A stretch of 64,000 bases of DNA from Antennarius striatus (lineage: Eukaryota; Chordata; Actinopteri; Lophiiformes; Antennariidae), in contig NC_090797.1 of the NCBI RefSeq assembly GCF_040054535.1, positions 12,773,001 to 12,837,000 on the forward strand, given 5' to 3'. The notes under the pieces are model-generated. The model saw only the letters and a list, made by a program, of their open reading frames with translations, ran no database searches and was not told the origin of the DNA. The position numbers and the translations under genes were made by a program. Each line of letters begins with the position of its first letter. Within the stretch, counting starts at the first letter, position 1. Shown here piece after piece: positions 50,029 through 62,540 of this stretch.

Positions 50029-50045
50029 TTCAGATTTAGCTTGAA

Positions 50046-50059
50046 GCGCCATCTAGCGG
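50046..50059 (-). promoter_or_regulatory. CTCF-like motif, reverse (unit 4)
   Basis: The minus strand reads CCGCTAGATGGCGC, 13/14. The LINE inserted 8 bp from it without disrupting it. Confidence 0.5.
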
Positions 50060-50494
50060 GCAGTGATGCTAGTTACACATTTTCACTTTTCAACACCTGG
50101 GAACGTTATCCCTTTACTGTCAGGGTCCATGGTGGTTTTCCTTTGTGGTTTATATCAGAGTGAAAAGCCACTTCAGTTCCATCATTACGGTGGGCTGTAC
50201 TTGTGTTCGTGTGCTTCCTGATTTCATTCTCCCATTATTCATGAGTGACAAATGATAACCTACTTTGTTCGAATCATTTTATGACAAGCAAACCAAAATT
50301 ACTGAATCAGCTTTTAACATCCCTCATGTAGTAATATTGCTGATATAAAACATGAACTCGGACACAAAATGATCACACAAATTTATTGACAAAAGATTTA
50401 CTAAACAAATACACATGTTATATACAAGAAAAGATACAGGCAGTGATTCAGTTTCGCTCAGGGACGATGGGCCAGCAGGGGGTTGACTTGTGGT

Positions 50495-50692
50495 TCATTC
50501 CAGCCAGGAATGACTCAGGAGCTGCTCCAGAGTGGGACGCTGCTGAGGGTCCTCAGCCAGACACAGACGCAACACGTTTTGGCAGTTTGGAGACAACTTC
50601 TGACTGATGCAGAGGCTCTTCAAAAAGTGTTGGTGCAGCATGTTATAGAGAACCACTCCCATCTGCCACACAGTAACAGGCCTGCTACTGTA
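50495..50692 (-). pseudogene. pim-like kinase C-terminal fragment (unit 4)
   Basis: Identical in form to the last 66 codons of units 1-3 (VTVWQMGVVLYNML to SHSWLE, stop at 50495-50497). At 50693 the homology ends abruptly in a TTA-rich repeat. The kinase core is absent. Confidence 0.88.
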
Positions 50693-50835
50693 TTATTATA
50701 TTATTATTATTGTATTACTCCTTATTATTATTATTATTATTAATATTATTATTATTATCATTATTATTATTGTTGTTGTTGTTTCTGTTTTTATTATTAT
50801 TATTAGTAGTAGTAGTAGTAGTAGTAGTAGTATTT
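50693..50835. repeat. (TTA)n / (GTA)n microsatellite at the kinase break
   Basis: Imperfect TAT/TTA, TTG and TAG trinucleotide runs start exactly where the kinase fragment ends, which suggests that repeat was involved in the rearrangement. Confidence 0.85.
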
Positions 50836-51240
50836 TTCCAGTGTTAAGAAAGACGCCAATCTTCTCAGATCTATCTCAATGGTTGAAAACCTGAGTTTTG
50901 CCATTCATTGTGTGGAATTTCATGACGTTACTTCCCTCTACAGGTCACAGTAGGGAGACATTAAACCTCAAGTTAGAACTTTTTCAAAAGTAACAGTCAC
51001 GTGTACGCAATCAATTATTTTACATTTTTGCTCATTATAATTTTACAAACAGTAGCTATTTGCTCCATAATGAACACAGTGGCAAAACAACATGTACTTC
51101 ATATTATGCCCGAACCACATGAAACACATTAAAATCAAGTGACTGAGTACAACCTCTTTGTGTTGTGCCTGAATTTGTACACCCATTGTGTGTTTTACGA
51201 GTAAAAAGAAATTCGGGACTCCAAAAGTGCTCAGCTGTCC
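50836..51240. other. Unique spacer in unit 4, nothing recognised
   Basis: About 400 bp without a match elsewhere in the window. No exon, RNA gene or transposon end is visible. From about 51240 the 3' flank of a kinase copy (TTACTGAATCAGC block) resumes. Confidence 0.5.
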
Positions 51241-51521
51241 GACCTTCTGACTGGCATTATTTAACATTGACAAATAATAACCTGCTTTGTTATTTTGTTA
51301 ATTACTGAATCAGCCTTTAATATCTCTCATGTCGGATTTGTGCTGATGTAAAACATGAACTCTGATATGAAATGACTTAAAAGTAATCACACAAGTTTAT
51401 TGACAATGGTTTACGAAACAAATGCATTCACAATACATGTTATATACAAGAAAAAATATTATACAGGCACTGATTCAGTTTCCCTCAGGGACGATGGGCC
51501 AGCAGGGGGTTGACTTATGGT

Positions 51522-53051
51522 TCATTCCAGCCAGGAATGACTCAGGAGCTGCTCCAGAGTGGGACGCTGCTGAGGGTCCTCAGCCAGACACAGACGCAAC
51601 ACGTTTTGGCAGTTTGGAGACAACTCCTGACTGATACGGAGGCCATTCTCCAAGAAAAACGTTGTATTAAAGTGTCTGTGCAGCATGTCATGGAGAACCA
51701 CTCCCATCTGCCACACAGTAACAGGCCTACTGCTGTACACTGAACTCCAGTACCACTCTGGTGGGTCATAGCACGGAGCTCCAGGAAATATATCTTCAAT
51801 TGTGTCCCCATCGTTGATAAACATGCTTAGACCAAAGTCAATTATCCTCAAACGTGGAACACCGCTGCTGATGTCAACCAAGATATTTTCCATTTTGATG
51901 TCTGCATGGAAAATCTTGTTGGCATCAAGTTCTCTGACAGCTTCCACCAGCTGCTTGAAGAAGAGTCTGGCCTCCTCTTCCTCCAAAGTACCTCCTCTGG
52001 ACTTGCTGTAATTCAAGAGGTCAACCGCTGGAAATGGACATTCCATGACGATGATGAGCTCCTTCTCCAGGTCGTAGTGGTCCAGGAGGGAAATGGATGC
52101 TGACTGGCCAACTCCTGCTTGTTGACTCATCTTCATCATGACAAGCACTTCAAGAGGCATCTTGCTCCTGTCGTCGTCTTCACGGAAAACAAGGGTCTGG
52201 GGAATGTGCTTGATCGCTACGCGGAGAAAATCTTTTTTCCTGTAACCGACGTACACAGATCCATGGCCTCCATCACCGAGTCGGTACAGTTGGCAATATT
52301 TATCCTCAAACTGATTCTTCTTCTTCTTCTTCACTGGACTGATTTTCTTGTCCGGCTCCTGTGTCTCCATGGACTGAGATTGAGACCCACGTCTCCTGGT
52401 ATGGATTTTCTTCCTCAGGAACGTTCTTAGTCCTGTCATTGGCATCAGAAAACACTGAGTTAGTACCTTCACTCCCTGATTACAATGTTACTATTCTACT
52501 ATGTAATTTAAAGCTTTTAAATTACGTTAAACCACAGGAAAGCAGCAACTAAATATTTAAATAGAAATTAAATATATTATAAGTATACTATTAGAAATTT
52601 AATTTTACAACTACTGGTTGAAGCTGACAGCAGGTTTGTCTTATGTATTGTACTGAAGTGGAATTCTGAGCTACTTCTACTTCATGTTAGAAAGGAAGAC
52701 AAACTTTTCATTGTCTTGTTTGCAAAACTTCACATAAGCTGTGATGCTCCTGTTATAGACAGTAGTGGATTAAATTTCCAGAGACTTACTTGAAAATAAA
52801 CCCGTCTGTTGTTCAGCCCCCTGAATCTTTGTGGGGTCTCTGAGGTCATCAGAGGTCTTCCACTGATGAAGAGGCTGAGGCTGAAGTCTGTAGTCAGCTG
52901 TGAATCTCCAAAAACGCTTAAAAACTGTCAGAGACATCGTAGAAATGTCATTACTATTATATCATATATATATATTATTAATATAAAGGCACAGACTACA
53001 AAGACAACTAACTAGAAACTAACTAATAGGCTTTAAATGAATTAGTTTTTG

Positions 53052-53092
<41 letters not shown>

Positions 53093-54505
53093 GGTTTTAA
53101 ACGGTCTGTGTAGGTTCTCAGTCATCCAGGTCATGAGTCGATCCACTGGACGTTAAGAAAGTTCTTGAAGACGTTTCGTCTCTCATCCAAGAGACTTCTT
53201 CAGTTCAGAGGGTGGCTGATCATGTCCCACATTATTAACCCTGGGGGGTGTGGTCAGTGATATTCACATTCCAACGACCGTCATTGAAACCCGTCTGGTT
53301 CCTCAACGATTGTTGGTGGGGGTGTCAGAGGGGGTCACTGAGATGTGACTTACACCTTTGTATGCTAATGAGGGTCATGAGCATGAGACCCATCACCTGG
53401 GTCAATCTGTTGAGACAATCTTTTTGGGAGTTTTGAAAGGACATGATTATAAATGGGAGAAAGGTGATGTCGCAGACCCCCCCCCCGCTCAGAGATGGCC
53501 TCTTTCACTCCTCTCTCAAACCATTTATCTTCTCAGTCCAAGATCTGAACATTGGTGTCCTGAAACTAGATTTTGAACTAACTCACTAAGTTATGAATTA
53601 TCATTTAAAATAAACAGTGCATTCATGTTATTTATGTTATTTATGTTAATGATGTTATTATTTAATTATTATTTAAGTTTATTCAATTGTTTATGTTCAC
53701 ACTGTTAAATTATTATAATTATTAACTAGGTTTTAAACTGACAAGCTAGGTTTAAACTAGTTTTTGAACAAAATAACTAAGGTGTCAAACTAAACAACTA
53801 ACTAGGATTTTAACTAACCAGTTTCTCAATTAACTGACTAACTAACTAAATAACTAACTTACTAACTAACCCATTAGGTTTTGAACAAATAAGGTTCTAA
53901 ACTACCTAGTTTTTGTACTATGTTATGAACTAAATCACCTGTTTATTAACTAAGTTTTGAAATATTATTTAACATAAACATCGTATTATATTAATAATAT
54001 TATTATTTATTTCTCCTCCACCTGTTCCCTGCTCTCACTGCAGATCACAATGTCATCTGCAAACATTGTAGTCATTGTGGACTTCTCTGTACTTCTCTAT
54101 CAACATCCTCAGAGCAAATACTGCATTTGTAGTACTCCTTTTGACATGAAATATACTGCTGCTCAATATATGGCTCATCAGCTTTATCTTATTTATTTTT
54201 TAAAAAAAAATAAAATAAAATAAAATACAAAACAGTTAAAAAAAAACCCCCAATATAACCCTTTTTCCTTTGGTACAGAAAATGAAATGAAGACAGTTCC
54301 TGTGATTACAGCAGGTTATTAGATCTCTAATATTGTCTAATATAAAAATATAATTTTTTGATAATGATTCGAATCCCTGAAGTCACCTCTGATATGATGA
54401 ACCACAAACGTGAATTTTCTCCGTGTGTTTCTATTTTTTCTTGATTAAACACTGAATAACAGTTTTCCACGGGTGGAATTAAATGTTGGTGGATTTACCT
54501 TTCAT
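51522..54505 (-). CDS. pim-like serine/threonine kinase, second copy of unit 4 (type A, intact)
   Basis: Exons 54499-54505, 52790-52924 and 51522-52432; 350 aa. The splice signals and phases are as in the other copies. The kinase domain is the most diverged here: GDGGHGSVYVGYRKKDF, an extra KK in the basic tail, EDIFPGAP in the activation segment, and FFLENGLRISQEL inserted relative to unit 1 near the C-lobe helices. It keeps VAIK, HADIKMEN, DFG and PPEW. Intron 1 (about 1.57 kb) holds AACT repeats and Penelope and RTE remnants, as at 3749-5318. An AATAAA lies at 51396-51401. Confidence 0.8.
53053..53092. repeat. (AACT)n microsatellite in type A intron 1 (unit 4)
   Basis: About ten AACT units, homologous to 3880-3911. 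Confidence 0.85.
53095..53570 (-). mobile_element. Penelope-like GIY-YIG end fragment (unit 4)
   Basis: Copy of 3912-4390. ILD.ED.WFERGVKEA-type coding sequence is recognisable on the minus strand next to a shorter poly-G run. Confidence 0.65.
54010..54189 (-). mobile_element. Scrambled RTE remnant (unit 4)
   Basis: Copy of 4831-5010 with few substitutions. Confidence 0.65.
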
Positions 54506-54646
54506 GGCTGCAGATCGATGACAGAAACAAGTTGAGTGCTGCTCGGATCTCGGTGCTGACTGTAGTGTAACTGTGAGGGTCTGTCTCAGTAACGTTACAC
54601 AGGTGTTGATACCTGAGGCGGTTTGGCTTTGAAGTTAGGGTCTTTG

Positions 54647-54654
54647 TGACGTCA
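54647..54654 (-). promoter_or_regulatory. CRE palindrome upstream of the second unit 4 kinase
   Basis: TGACGTCA, 142 bp upstream of the ATG at 54505. Confidence 0.5.
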
Positions 54655-55517
54655 CCGGCTGCAGCAGCGTTATGGACTCAGCCGTTGTCTGGAAAACGAA
54701 CCGGTTTGGGACCCGCTGGGTCCGAATTAAAAAAATTATCTCATAATTCAGACCAGAAACGAAGGACTATGAGGAAATATTTAATACTACGTCAGGCAAT
54801 TATGTTTTAAAAAAAATTTTTATGATAAAAATAAAAATTGTGGAAACACTTTAACATTGTGACGCTATCTGACAGCTTCATGTGCAACTTTGGCTCATTG
54901 TTTTTCGCATCTGAAATAAATATTAAAAAGCCGACAAATATGACTTTAAAAGCCTCCGACTCTCATTTTAATAAGAATTAAACACCAGATCCTGAGCAGA
55001 AATCAAGCAGCTTCATCTCGTTTATTATTTGCGTTAAAGCACAAACAAAAAATTATTAATAACAATTTAACAAAAGCAGATTTGTTTTTCTACATTATTG
55101 ATTAATATTTAATGCTATGATATGAAATAATGTACAATATTTCTTAAATTAATATGGAAATTTCCGAATATTGTGTATGATGAAAAACAATGGGTGCCTG
55201 GACAGCAGAGAAGACCCATTTATATTTGAAAAAACATAGTCAACTTTATTTTCAATTGTACCACGTATGCACGACATACAGCACAGATGAAATTACAGTC
55301 TGCAACCTGGGAATAAATTTGTTAAACCGACTGAATAACCCACATTCCAAAAATTAGAACAGGCTTAGGCAGAGTTTATAAGGATTACAGGTTTTATTCC
55401 TATAAATGTATTGGAACATGTGGTCTGGACTTGTGCAGTCTTTGAGCGTTGCCACAGGCAACAGAATTGAGCAGTTTTTGATTCCTTTACGTTTTGAACT
55501 GTTTTTCCAGCCTCCTG

Positions 55518-55531
55518 CCTGCAGGTGGCGC
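55518..55531 (+). promoter_or_regulatory. CTCF-like motif, forward (unit 4)
   Basis: CCTGCAGGTGGCGC, 13/14. It faces the reverse motif at 63270. Confidence 0.48.
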
Positions 55532-56046
55532 CCCGTCCATTCAGACCTGTTCATATGAACTCAGAGGAAACAGAGCGGACTGTGTTCTTTCCGGTCATAT
55601 GAGTCAGACAATCATATGAAGGTGAAGGTCTGACAGAACTGAGCAGCAGCTTCATCTGTCTGTCTGTCCAGGTTCTGTCCAGCTCCGCGTCAGTGAACAT
55701 CCAGCTGTGAAGTCACTGAACCACAACACAAACATCACTTCATCTCCAAACAGGACATTTCACTGCAGTCTTTACTGCCTGTGGAGGGGGCAGAAACTCT
55801 TACTAATTCACTGTAAACTAAATAACACTGTAGAACTCACGCCTCCATTAAGACACACTGGTTCTCCTGTTAACTAATTAAAATAAAACAGTGTTAAAAC
55901 ATAATTCTGTCTCTATAAAAATCTTCTCCAGGTAGAGTTTGGTGTCGGATCTCTCCAGCTTCCTGTCACCACAAAAACACGTGTAAAGATGAACTGGTGT
56001 CTTTTATTTGCCCAGAGGCATAAATGTAAGTGTGACTGGTTGTTCT

Positions 56047-56167
56047 TCATGTACGACAAACTGCCAACTTGTCCAGGCCATACTCCTCCTGCCCAGCCTG
56101 CTCCAAACTCTCCAGCCTCCTTTTAACATGATCAGCGGAACATAAAGTTGATGGATGAATCAAGATA
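56047..56167 (-). CDS. Unidentified terminal coding exon (unit 4)
   Basis: Same exon as in units 1-3, with acceptor, frame and stop kept. Confidence 0.33.
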
Positions 56168-56228
56168 CTGACAAAAATGATGAAAAATGCCTGTCAATAT
56201 TGTCAAAGTCTCCTGAATGGCATAAATT

Positions 56229-56230
<2 letters not shown>

Positions 56231-56320
<90 letters not shown>

Positions 56321-59300
56321 CTTTATTAATCCCGGAGGAAATTGCATATATCCACTGCTCAGGCATTACTTAACAAATAATACTGGATAAACACCAGGAG
56401 AAAAGGAAACACTGACATCACAGGACATACCACAAGACATACATTACACTAACAGACAGGCACATGCAGCACTAACAGGACTTATATACTAAACTATAGC
56501 TAAAAATATAAACGGTATAAAATTTAAAAATATTACAGTATTAAAATATAAACAGTATAAAATAAAATCTAAACAGTATAAAATTGAATTAAAATATAAA
56601 AACAGTATAAAAAATAAATAAATTTTATATATATATATATATATATACAACAGTATAAAATTAAATTTAAATTAAATTAAATCCATTTTCAACCCCGTGC
56701 TGACCTCGCCACCTCCCCCCCGCTCCTCCTGAGAGAGTCATTGTACCCCCTGATGGCACGGGGCACGAAGGAGGACCTCAGCCTCTCTGTGGAGGCGCTG
56801 TGTGACAGCAGTCTGCCGCTGAAGGTGCTTCTCTGCTGGGAGAAGGTGGTGTGTAGGGGGTGCCTGGTGTTGTTCATGATGGCCTTAATTTTAGACATGG
56901 TCCTGCTCTCCAGAAGCATATCCACAGAGTCCAGGCTCAGCCCGACCACTGAGCCCGCTCTGCGGATGAGTCTGTTCAGACGGTCCATATCTCTTTTCCT
57001 GGCCCCCCCACCCCAACACACAATGGCGTATGACAGCACACTGGAGACTACGGACTGATAGAACATGAAAAGGAGCTTAGGACAGATGTTGAAGGAGGCC
57101 AGCCTCCTTAGGAAGTACATCCTGCTCTGCCCCTTCTTGTGCACACAGTTGGAGTTGAGTGACCAGTCCAGTCTGCTGTCTAGCTGCAGTCCCAGGTACT
57201 TATAGTTTTCTACCACCTCCACCTCACTGCCATTGATGATCACCGGCTGTGGAGAGGGAGGTGCCCGCCGGAAATCCAGAACCATCTCCTTTGTCTTGGA
57301 GACGTTGAGCTGGAGCTGGTTCTGTTGGCACCACTCCACGAAGTCAGCCACCAATGCCCTGTACCCCCCCTCATCACCCTCCCGGATACATGCCACTATC
57401 GCGGTGTCATCGGAGTACTTCTGTATGTGGCATGTATCCGAGTTGTGCTTGAAGTCTGATGTGTAGAGGGTGAAGAGAATGGGGGATAGAACGGTCCCCT
57501 GTGGCGCCCCCGTGCTGCTGGTCACCATAGAAGACAAGCAGTCCCCCATACGGACGTACTGGGGTCTGTCCGTTAGGTAGTCCGTAATCCAGCTCACGAG
57601 GTAGGGGTCCACAGCCATGGAGGTCAGTTTATCCTGCAGGAGCTGGGGCTGGATGGTGTTGAAGGCACTCGAAAAGTCGAAGAAGAGCACTCTGACGGCA
57701 CAGCCCCCGGCGTCCAGGTAGGAGAGTGTGCGATGGAGGAGGTACATGACAGCATCGTCAACCCCAACCTTGGCCTGATAGGCAAACTGGAGAGGGTCCA
57801 TAGCACCCTGCACCTGTGGACGCATGAGCTCCAGGACCAGTCGCTCTAGGGTCTTCATTACGTGGGAGGTAAGAGCGACCGGTCGGTGGTCGTTGAGCTC
57901 AGTAGGGCGTCCTTTCTTGGGTACAGGGACAATGCAGGAGGTCTTCCACAGTGACGGGACCCTCCCCAGCCGCAGACTGAGGTTGAACAATTGTTGCAGG
58001 GGGTCCCCTAGTTCCGAAGCACAGGCTCGGAGGAGTCTTGGGGAGACCTTATCTGGTCCAGCCGCCTTGTAGGGACGGAGCCTCCTCAGCGTTGTCGTCA
58101 CCAGGTCTGCAGTGATGATGGTCTCGGTCGTGGTGGGAGCAGGAGGTTGTGGCGAGGTTGGAAGTCCAGTGGTTGAGGTGGGGCCGTTGAGCTCCGCAGT
58201 TTTTGGAGTGGGCTCGGGAGAAGTGCCAGGGGTGGAAGGAGAGGAAGCACAGGAGGAGGGAGCATCAGTGGAGCGGTCTGTAGGGCCAGGAGAGGCCTGT
58301 AGGCCAGGAGAGGCCTGGGACGAGGAGCCGGGAGTGGTGGGGGAGCTGAACCGATTGAAAAAGCTGTTAAGTTCATTCGCTCGTTCAATATTCCCCTCCA
58401 CAGTGCTGCGCCCTTTCCCGTGTCCGGTGATGGTTCTCATCCCATTCCAGACCTCCCGCACTTGGTTGCGCCCCAGCTGCTTCTCCAGCTTCCTCCTGTA
58501 CGCCTCCTTGGCCTCCCTCAGGCAGAGTCTCACTTCCTTCTGGGCCTTCCTCATCTCCTCCTCGTTCTTGCTCCTGAACGCCCGCTTCATCCTGTTCAGG
58601 ACAGCCTTGACTTCCTTGGTTACCCATGGTTTGTTGTTGGGGTAACACCTGATTGTCCTGACAGGGGCCACGGTGTCCACACAGAAGTTTATGTAGTCTG
58701 TAAAACACTGAGCTGCCCCCTCAATGTCTTCCCCATGTGAGCCCACAATAACATCCCAATCGGTGATCTGGAAGCAGTTCCTCAGCATCTCCTCTGTTTC
58801 CGGGGACCACCTCCTGACCTGTCGTGTTGTTGCTGGCAGCCGTTTCACCAGCGGGATGTAGGTGGGCTGTAGGTACACTAGGTTGTGGTCTGATTTACCT
58901 AGTGGAGGGAGGGGGGTGGCGGTGTATGCCTCCTTAGCATTAGCGTAGAACAGATCGATGGTTCTGTTCTTCCGTGTGGGACAGTCTACACACTGGACCA
59001 TTGTGGGGAGAGATGAGTCCAAGGTGACGTGGTTAAAGTCACCGGTGATGATGACGAGCGCCTCCGGGTGCCGGGTCCGAAGAGCAGAGGTGGTCCCACA
59101 GATGGTCTCTCGTGCCGCCTCAGGGTCCGCACGTGGAGGGATGTAGACGGAGAGGACGATGACGTGTGAGAATTCACGCGCCAGGTAGTAGGGTCTGATG
59201 CTAACAGCTGTTAGCTCCAGGTCGCGGTTACACAGTGTTGATTTCACCGTCACATGTCCCGGATGGCACCATCTATCGTTGGTATAAATGATTAATCCAC

Positions 59301-59830
59301 CTCCTTTCTTCTTACCGGCGGTGTTCGTGTCCCGGTCCGCTCGGACGGAGGAGAAGCCGGTTAGTCGGACGTTAGCGTCCGGCACGTCTCCAGTTAGCCA
59401 CGTCTCAGAGAACACCAACAAGCTGGTCTCCCGGTAGCGATGATCAGTCCTGCACAGCGCCGTCAGTTCGTCCAACTTGTTGGGTAGAGAGTTCACGTTC
59501 CCCATGATGACGGAGGGGACGGAGGGCTTGACTCTCCTCCGGTTAGCGGCTCTAGCTGTTAGTCTAGTCCTTTCAACTCGACCCGCTCGGCATCCGCGAT
59601 ATCTCCGTCGGAGCTCAGCGGGGATGAGATCGCGTGTTGCTGGGTCTCCTTTGACCCTCAGAGACATCAACTCCTCCCTGGAGTACACTAGCATATCACT
59701 ATACATTATATAATTTTACGTTAGAAAAATACACGCAGAAACATAGAAAAAAAACGCAAAATTATGCAAACAAACTCGCTCTGAGCAGAGGAAACTGCAG
59801 CCTGCTCGCGCATGCGCAGAAGACATTGAG
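56231..59830 (-). mobile_element. Full-length L2/Rex1-like LINE (unit 4)
   Basis: Same insertion site as units 2 and 3, with the shortest (GATA)n tail (to about 56321). Confidence 0.88.
56689..59706 (-). CDS. L2/Rex1-like LINE polyprotein, intact, unit 4
   Basis: 1005 codons, with replacements PKTAELNG for PRTAKLNG and VHKKGQ for VYKKGQ relative to unit 2. The endonuclease and RT catalytic motifs are intact. Confidence 0.9.
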   Translation of the reverse strand: MYSDMLVYSREELMSLRVKGDPATRDLIPAELRRRYRGCRAGRVERTRLTARAANRRRVKPSVPSVIMGNVNSLPNKLDELTALCRTDHRYRETSLLVFSETWLTGDVPDANVRLTGFSSVRADRDTNTAGKKKGGGLIIYTNDRWCHPGHVTVKSTLCNRDLELTAVSIRPYYLAREFSHVIVLSVYIPPRADPEAARETICGTTSALRTRHPEALVIITGDFNHVTLDSSLPTMVQCVDCPTRKNRTIDLFYANAKEAYTATPLPPLGKSDHNLVYLQPTYIPLVKRLPATTRQVRRWSPETEEMLRNCFQITDWDVIVGSHGEDIEGAAQCFTDYINFCVDTVAPVRTIRCYPNNKPWVTKEVKAVLNRMKRAFRSKNEEEMRKAQKEVRLCLREAKEAYRRKLEKQLGRNQVREVWNGMRTITGHGKGRSTVEGNIERANELNSFFNRFSSPTTPGSSSQASPGLQASPGPTDRSTDAPSSCASSPSTPGTSPEPTPKTAELNGPTSTTGLPTSPQPPAPTTTETIITADLVTTTLRRLRPYKAAGPDKVSPRLLRACASELGDPLQQLFNLSLRLGRVPSLWKTSCIVPVPKKGRPTELNDHRPVALTSHVMKTLERLVLELMRPQVQGAMDPLQFAYQAKVGVDDAVMYLLHRTLSYLDAGGCAVRVLFFDFSSAFNTIQPQLLQDKLTSMAVDPYLVSWITDYLTDRPQYVRMGDCLSSMVTSSTGAPQGTVLSPILFTLYTSDFKHNSDTCHIQKYSDDTAIVACIREGDEGGYRALVADFVEWCQQNQLQLNVSKTKEMVLDFRRAPPSPQPVIINGSEVEVVENYKYLGLQLDSRLDWSLNSNCVHKKGQSRMYFLRRLASFNICPKLLFMFYQSVVSSVLSYAIVCWGGGARKRDMDRLNRLIRRAGSVVGLSLDSVDMLLESRTMSKIKAIMNNTRHPLHTTFSQQRSTFSGRLLSHSASTERLRSSFVPRAIRGYNDSLRRSGGEVARSARG

Positions 59831-59904
59831 ATTGAGTGGATTTCCTGATTCTAACTGTAAGAAAATAGATTCCTGGACCACACCACACAGGAGGGTGGAC
59901 AGCA

Positions 59905-61017
59905 CTGGATGAAGGGGCAGCGTTTCCAAAAACGGTTAAAATACACAAGAATCTGGTGTTTGTCAAAAATCTTCCTCAGTTTTTCAGACACTCCAGACAC
60001 ACATGGGATCACTGTACCGTTACGCCTGCTCTCCTTCTCTTCTGTCCTCACTGTGTTATTCTTCTGGATCTTCTGTGAGCCTTCACAAAGGTCCAGTCAG
60101 GATATCCTGTTCTTTCACCTGGTCTTGGGTACTGGTTGGTGACTTTTCAGGCCTGTTTGTCAGTGTCCTGATGGCGCCAAGCTGGTGCCCCAATGGATGG
60201 TGAGAGTCAAAAAACAGGTGTTGGTCTGTTTGTGTTGGAGTCCTGTATACCCCAACACTCACACTTCCGTCATCTTTGATGTTGCTGTCCACCGAGTTGA
60301 TGTGAAAGGTTGCACCTCGTGGATTTTGCTCTTGTGTCGTCCATGTACCGGAACCAGTGGCTTGGTGTTGCTCCTTTGAACGAGGTCAGGGCCATGTGTT
60401 CCACTTCTTCCATGTACAGATTGGACACAACAGGAGACACCTGAGAGCCCATGGCACATCCGTGTTTCTGCCTATAGAAGCTCCCTCTGTACTGGAAAAA
60501 GTTGCTGTTTAGGCAGAGGTCCAGAAGTTGGCAGATCTGGTCAGGGTTGAAGTTTGTCCTGTCGCTGAGGGTGTTGTCCTGTGAAAGCCGTTGCCTTACT
60601 CCTTCCACTGCCTCCATTGCATGAACACATGTGAACAGGGAGGTGACGTCATAGGATACCATGGTCTCATCTGTATCCAATCTCAGTCCTCTCACCTTTT
60701 CCACAATGTCCATGGAGTTCTGTATTTGGTAGTGGTTCTTCCTTACGAATGGGGCCAAGATGGTGGCAACATGCTTGGCGATGTCGTATGTGATGCAGAA
60801 GGGTCTCCTTCTTTATGATTTTGTGGAGCCCATATATGCATGGAATGGCTTCCCCAGGGTACAGGCAATGGTATAGCAGGTGGTTTATAGTTTCCTCCAT
60901 TTGTAGGCATTCCACAACGTTGTTTTTGTAGCTGCTGGTTGGGTCGTGCTTCAGGGTCTCATCAGTGCTGCTGTCGCTGAGTAGAGACATTACCTTGCTG
61001 TGGTAATCTGGTGTGTA
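59905..61017 (-). mobile_element. Penelope-like RT fragment (unit 4)
   Basis: Same fragment as unit 3 at a constant offset of 15,710. It shares with unit 3 the EGVRQRLSQD and QLLDLCLN variants. Confidence 0.85.
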
Positions 61018-61473
61018 GGCAACAGAATGTAAGTGGAAATGTTTATTCACAGTTTAATTGACAAGTTTGACTTATATCTAAAGAATAAGACAGTTGATCA
61101 ACTCAATAAACCAGACTAAATACATCAGTGTGCAAACACGTTTAATCTTGCATGTCAGAATACTTTTGAGTTTTGTGTCTATGTGTCTAGATGGGAGTTT
61201 TTTTCACTTGGAGCACATTCATACAAGTACAAATGTGGTGGCTTTATCTGCTACAACAGAAAGGGTCGCAGTTCCTGAATTGACCTGACAAACAGCACAA
61301 ATGGTTTCTCAAGCAGTTTGTCCGACAACTTCTCAAGAACATTCTCCTGTAGTGAATGAAAAATTAATATTTTGTTACATAATTTATTATTGTTTAAGAA
61401 AGTCTTGCCCCTCACACGCTTCATATCCCCAGTGGGTCTAACATGGTAGGTTCCAAAGTTGTCAGTGGTCGAT

Positions 61474-61823
61474 CTAAGGTCGTACCAATGAAAACTTTTT
61501 GGAGGGGTCTGGGATGAACCACTTCTCCCACAGATCCAGGTGAACAGCCGGGTAATTCCACGGTTTGAACGGACCATTCCAGTGCAGAAGCTGTGCATCC
61601 TGTATGAAGTTCTCTGGATAGCGAGCATCTGGACCCCATCCTGGACAAACAGGAACTCAGCTGAGGTCAGTGCTGCAGAATCTGACTTTACCTGTGTAAG
61701 TATCAGTGGTAACCATTCCACTTTGGAGAGCTTGAACTGATTCTACATATTAACAGTGATGACCTCACCCAGGTGTCTGACGTGCCACAGTGGGTCCAGT
61801 GTTGTGAACTTGTCATGAAACAC
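61474..61823 (-). pseudogene. glt8d-like fragment (unit 4)
   Basis: Last exon 61474-61640, truncated penultimate exon 61769-61823. Confidence 0.82.
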
Positions 61824-61971
61824 AAGCTAACCAGTCTCTATCAGTCGGAAGTGGCTGATGTTTGTAAACTGATTTTGATCACATGACCAGAACAAACCCT
61901 GGTCCTGACCTGACCCCTTAGCAGAGGTCACCGAGGTCTGGGGTTCTGACCTGTTCCCTCTGGTGCTTTAG

Positions 61972-62088
<117 letters not shown>

Positions 62089-62515
62089 GGACCGGCGCAA
62101 ACCCAATACCCACGTTCCTGCTGCCGGCTGTTCTCGCTGGCAATTTAGGGTTAGGGGCGCTCAAGTATTTTTGTTCAGGGTTTTGTTCAGTCCTGTTTTC
62201 CTTCTTTAAAAAGACAAATAGAGTTCCAGCAGCATAAAGATCTGTGTGAAGAAGTTGTTTCTGACAGCTGTCCTGCTAACGTTTAGTTAGCTTCAGCGTT
62301 GCGTCCAGATGTTGATGCCTGGTTTTGATTGGTCACCGGATTCAAAAGGTTTTAAGTCCCTTAAATGTTTGTGATTCCTGAACGGGACTAAAAAAAAGTC
62401 ACGCAACTGATAGATATCAAATTTATTTAGATATTTTAGAAAATATTGCACACACAAAGAACAGTCAACAGGCTGAGAACTCACACAACCCCTCAGGGTG
62501 TGACGAAGGTTGGTT

Positions 62516-62540
62516 CACACACACACACACACACACACAC
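62516..62540. repeat. (CA)n microsatellite, unit 5
   Basis: About 12 CA repeats. Confidence 0.9.
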
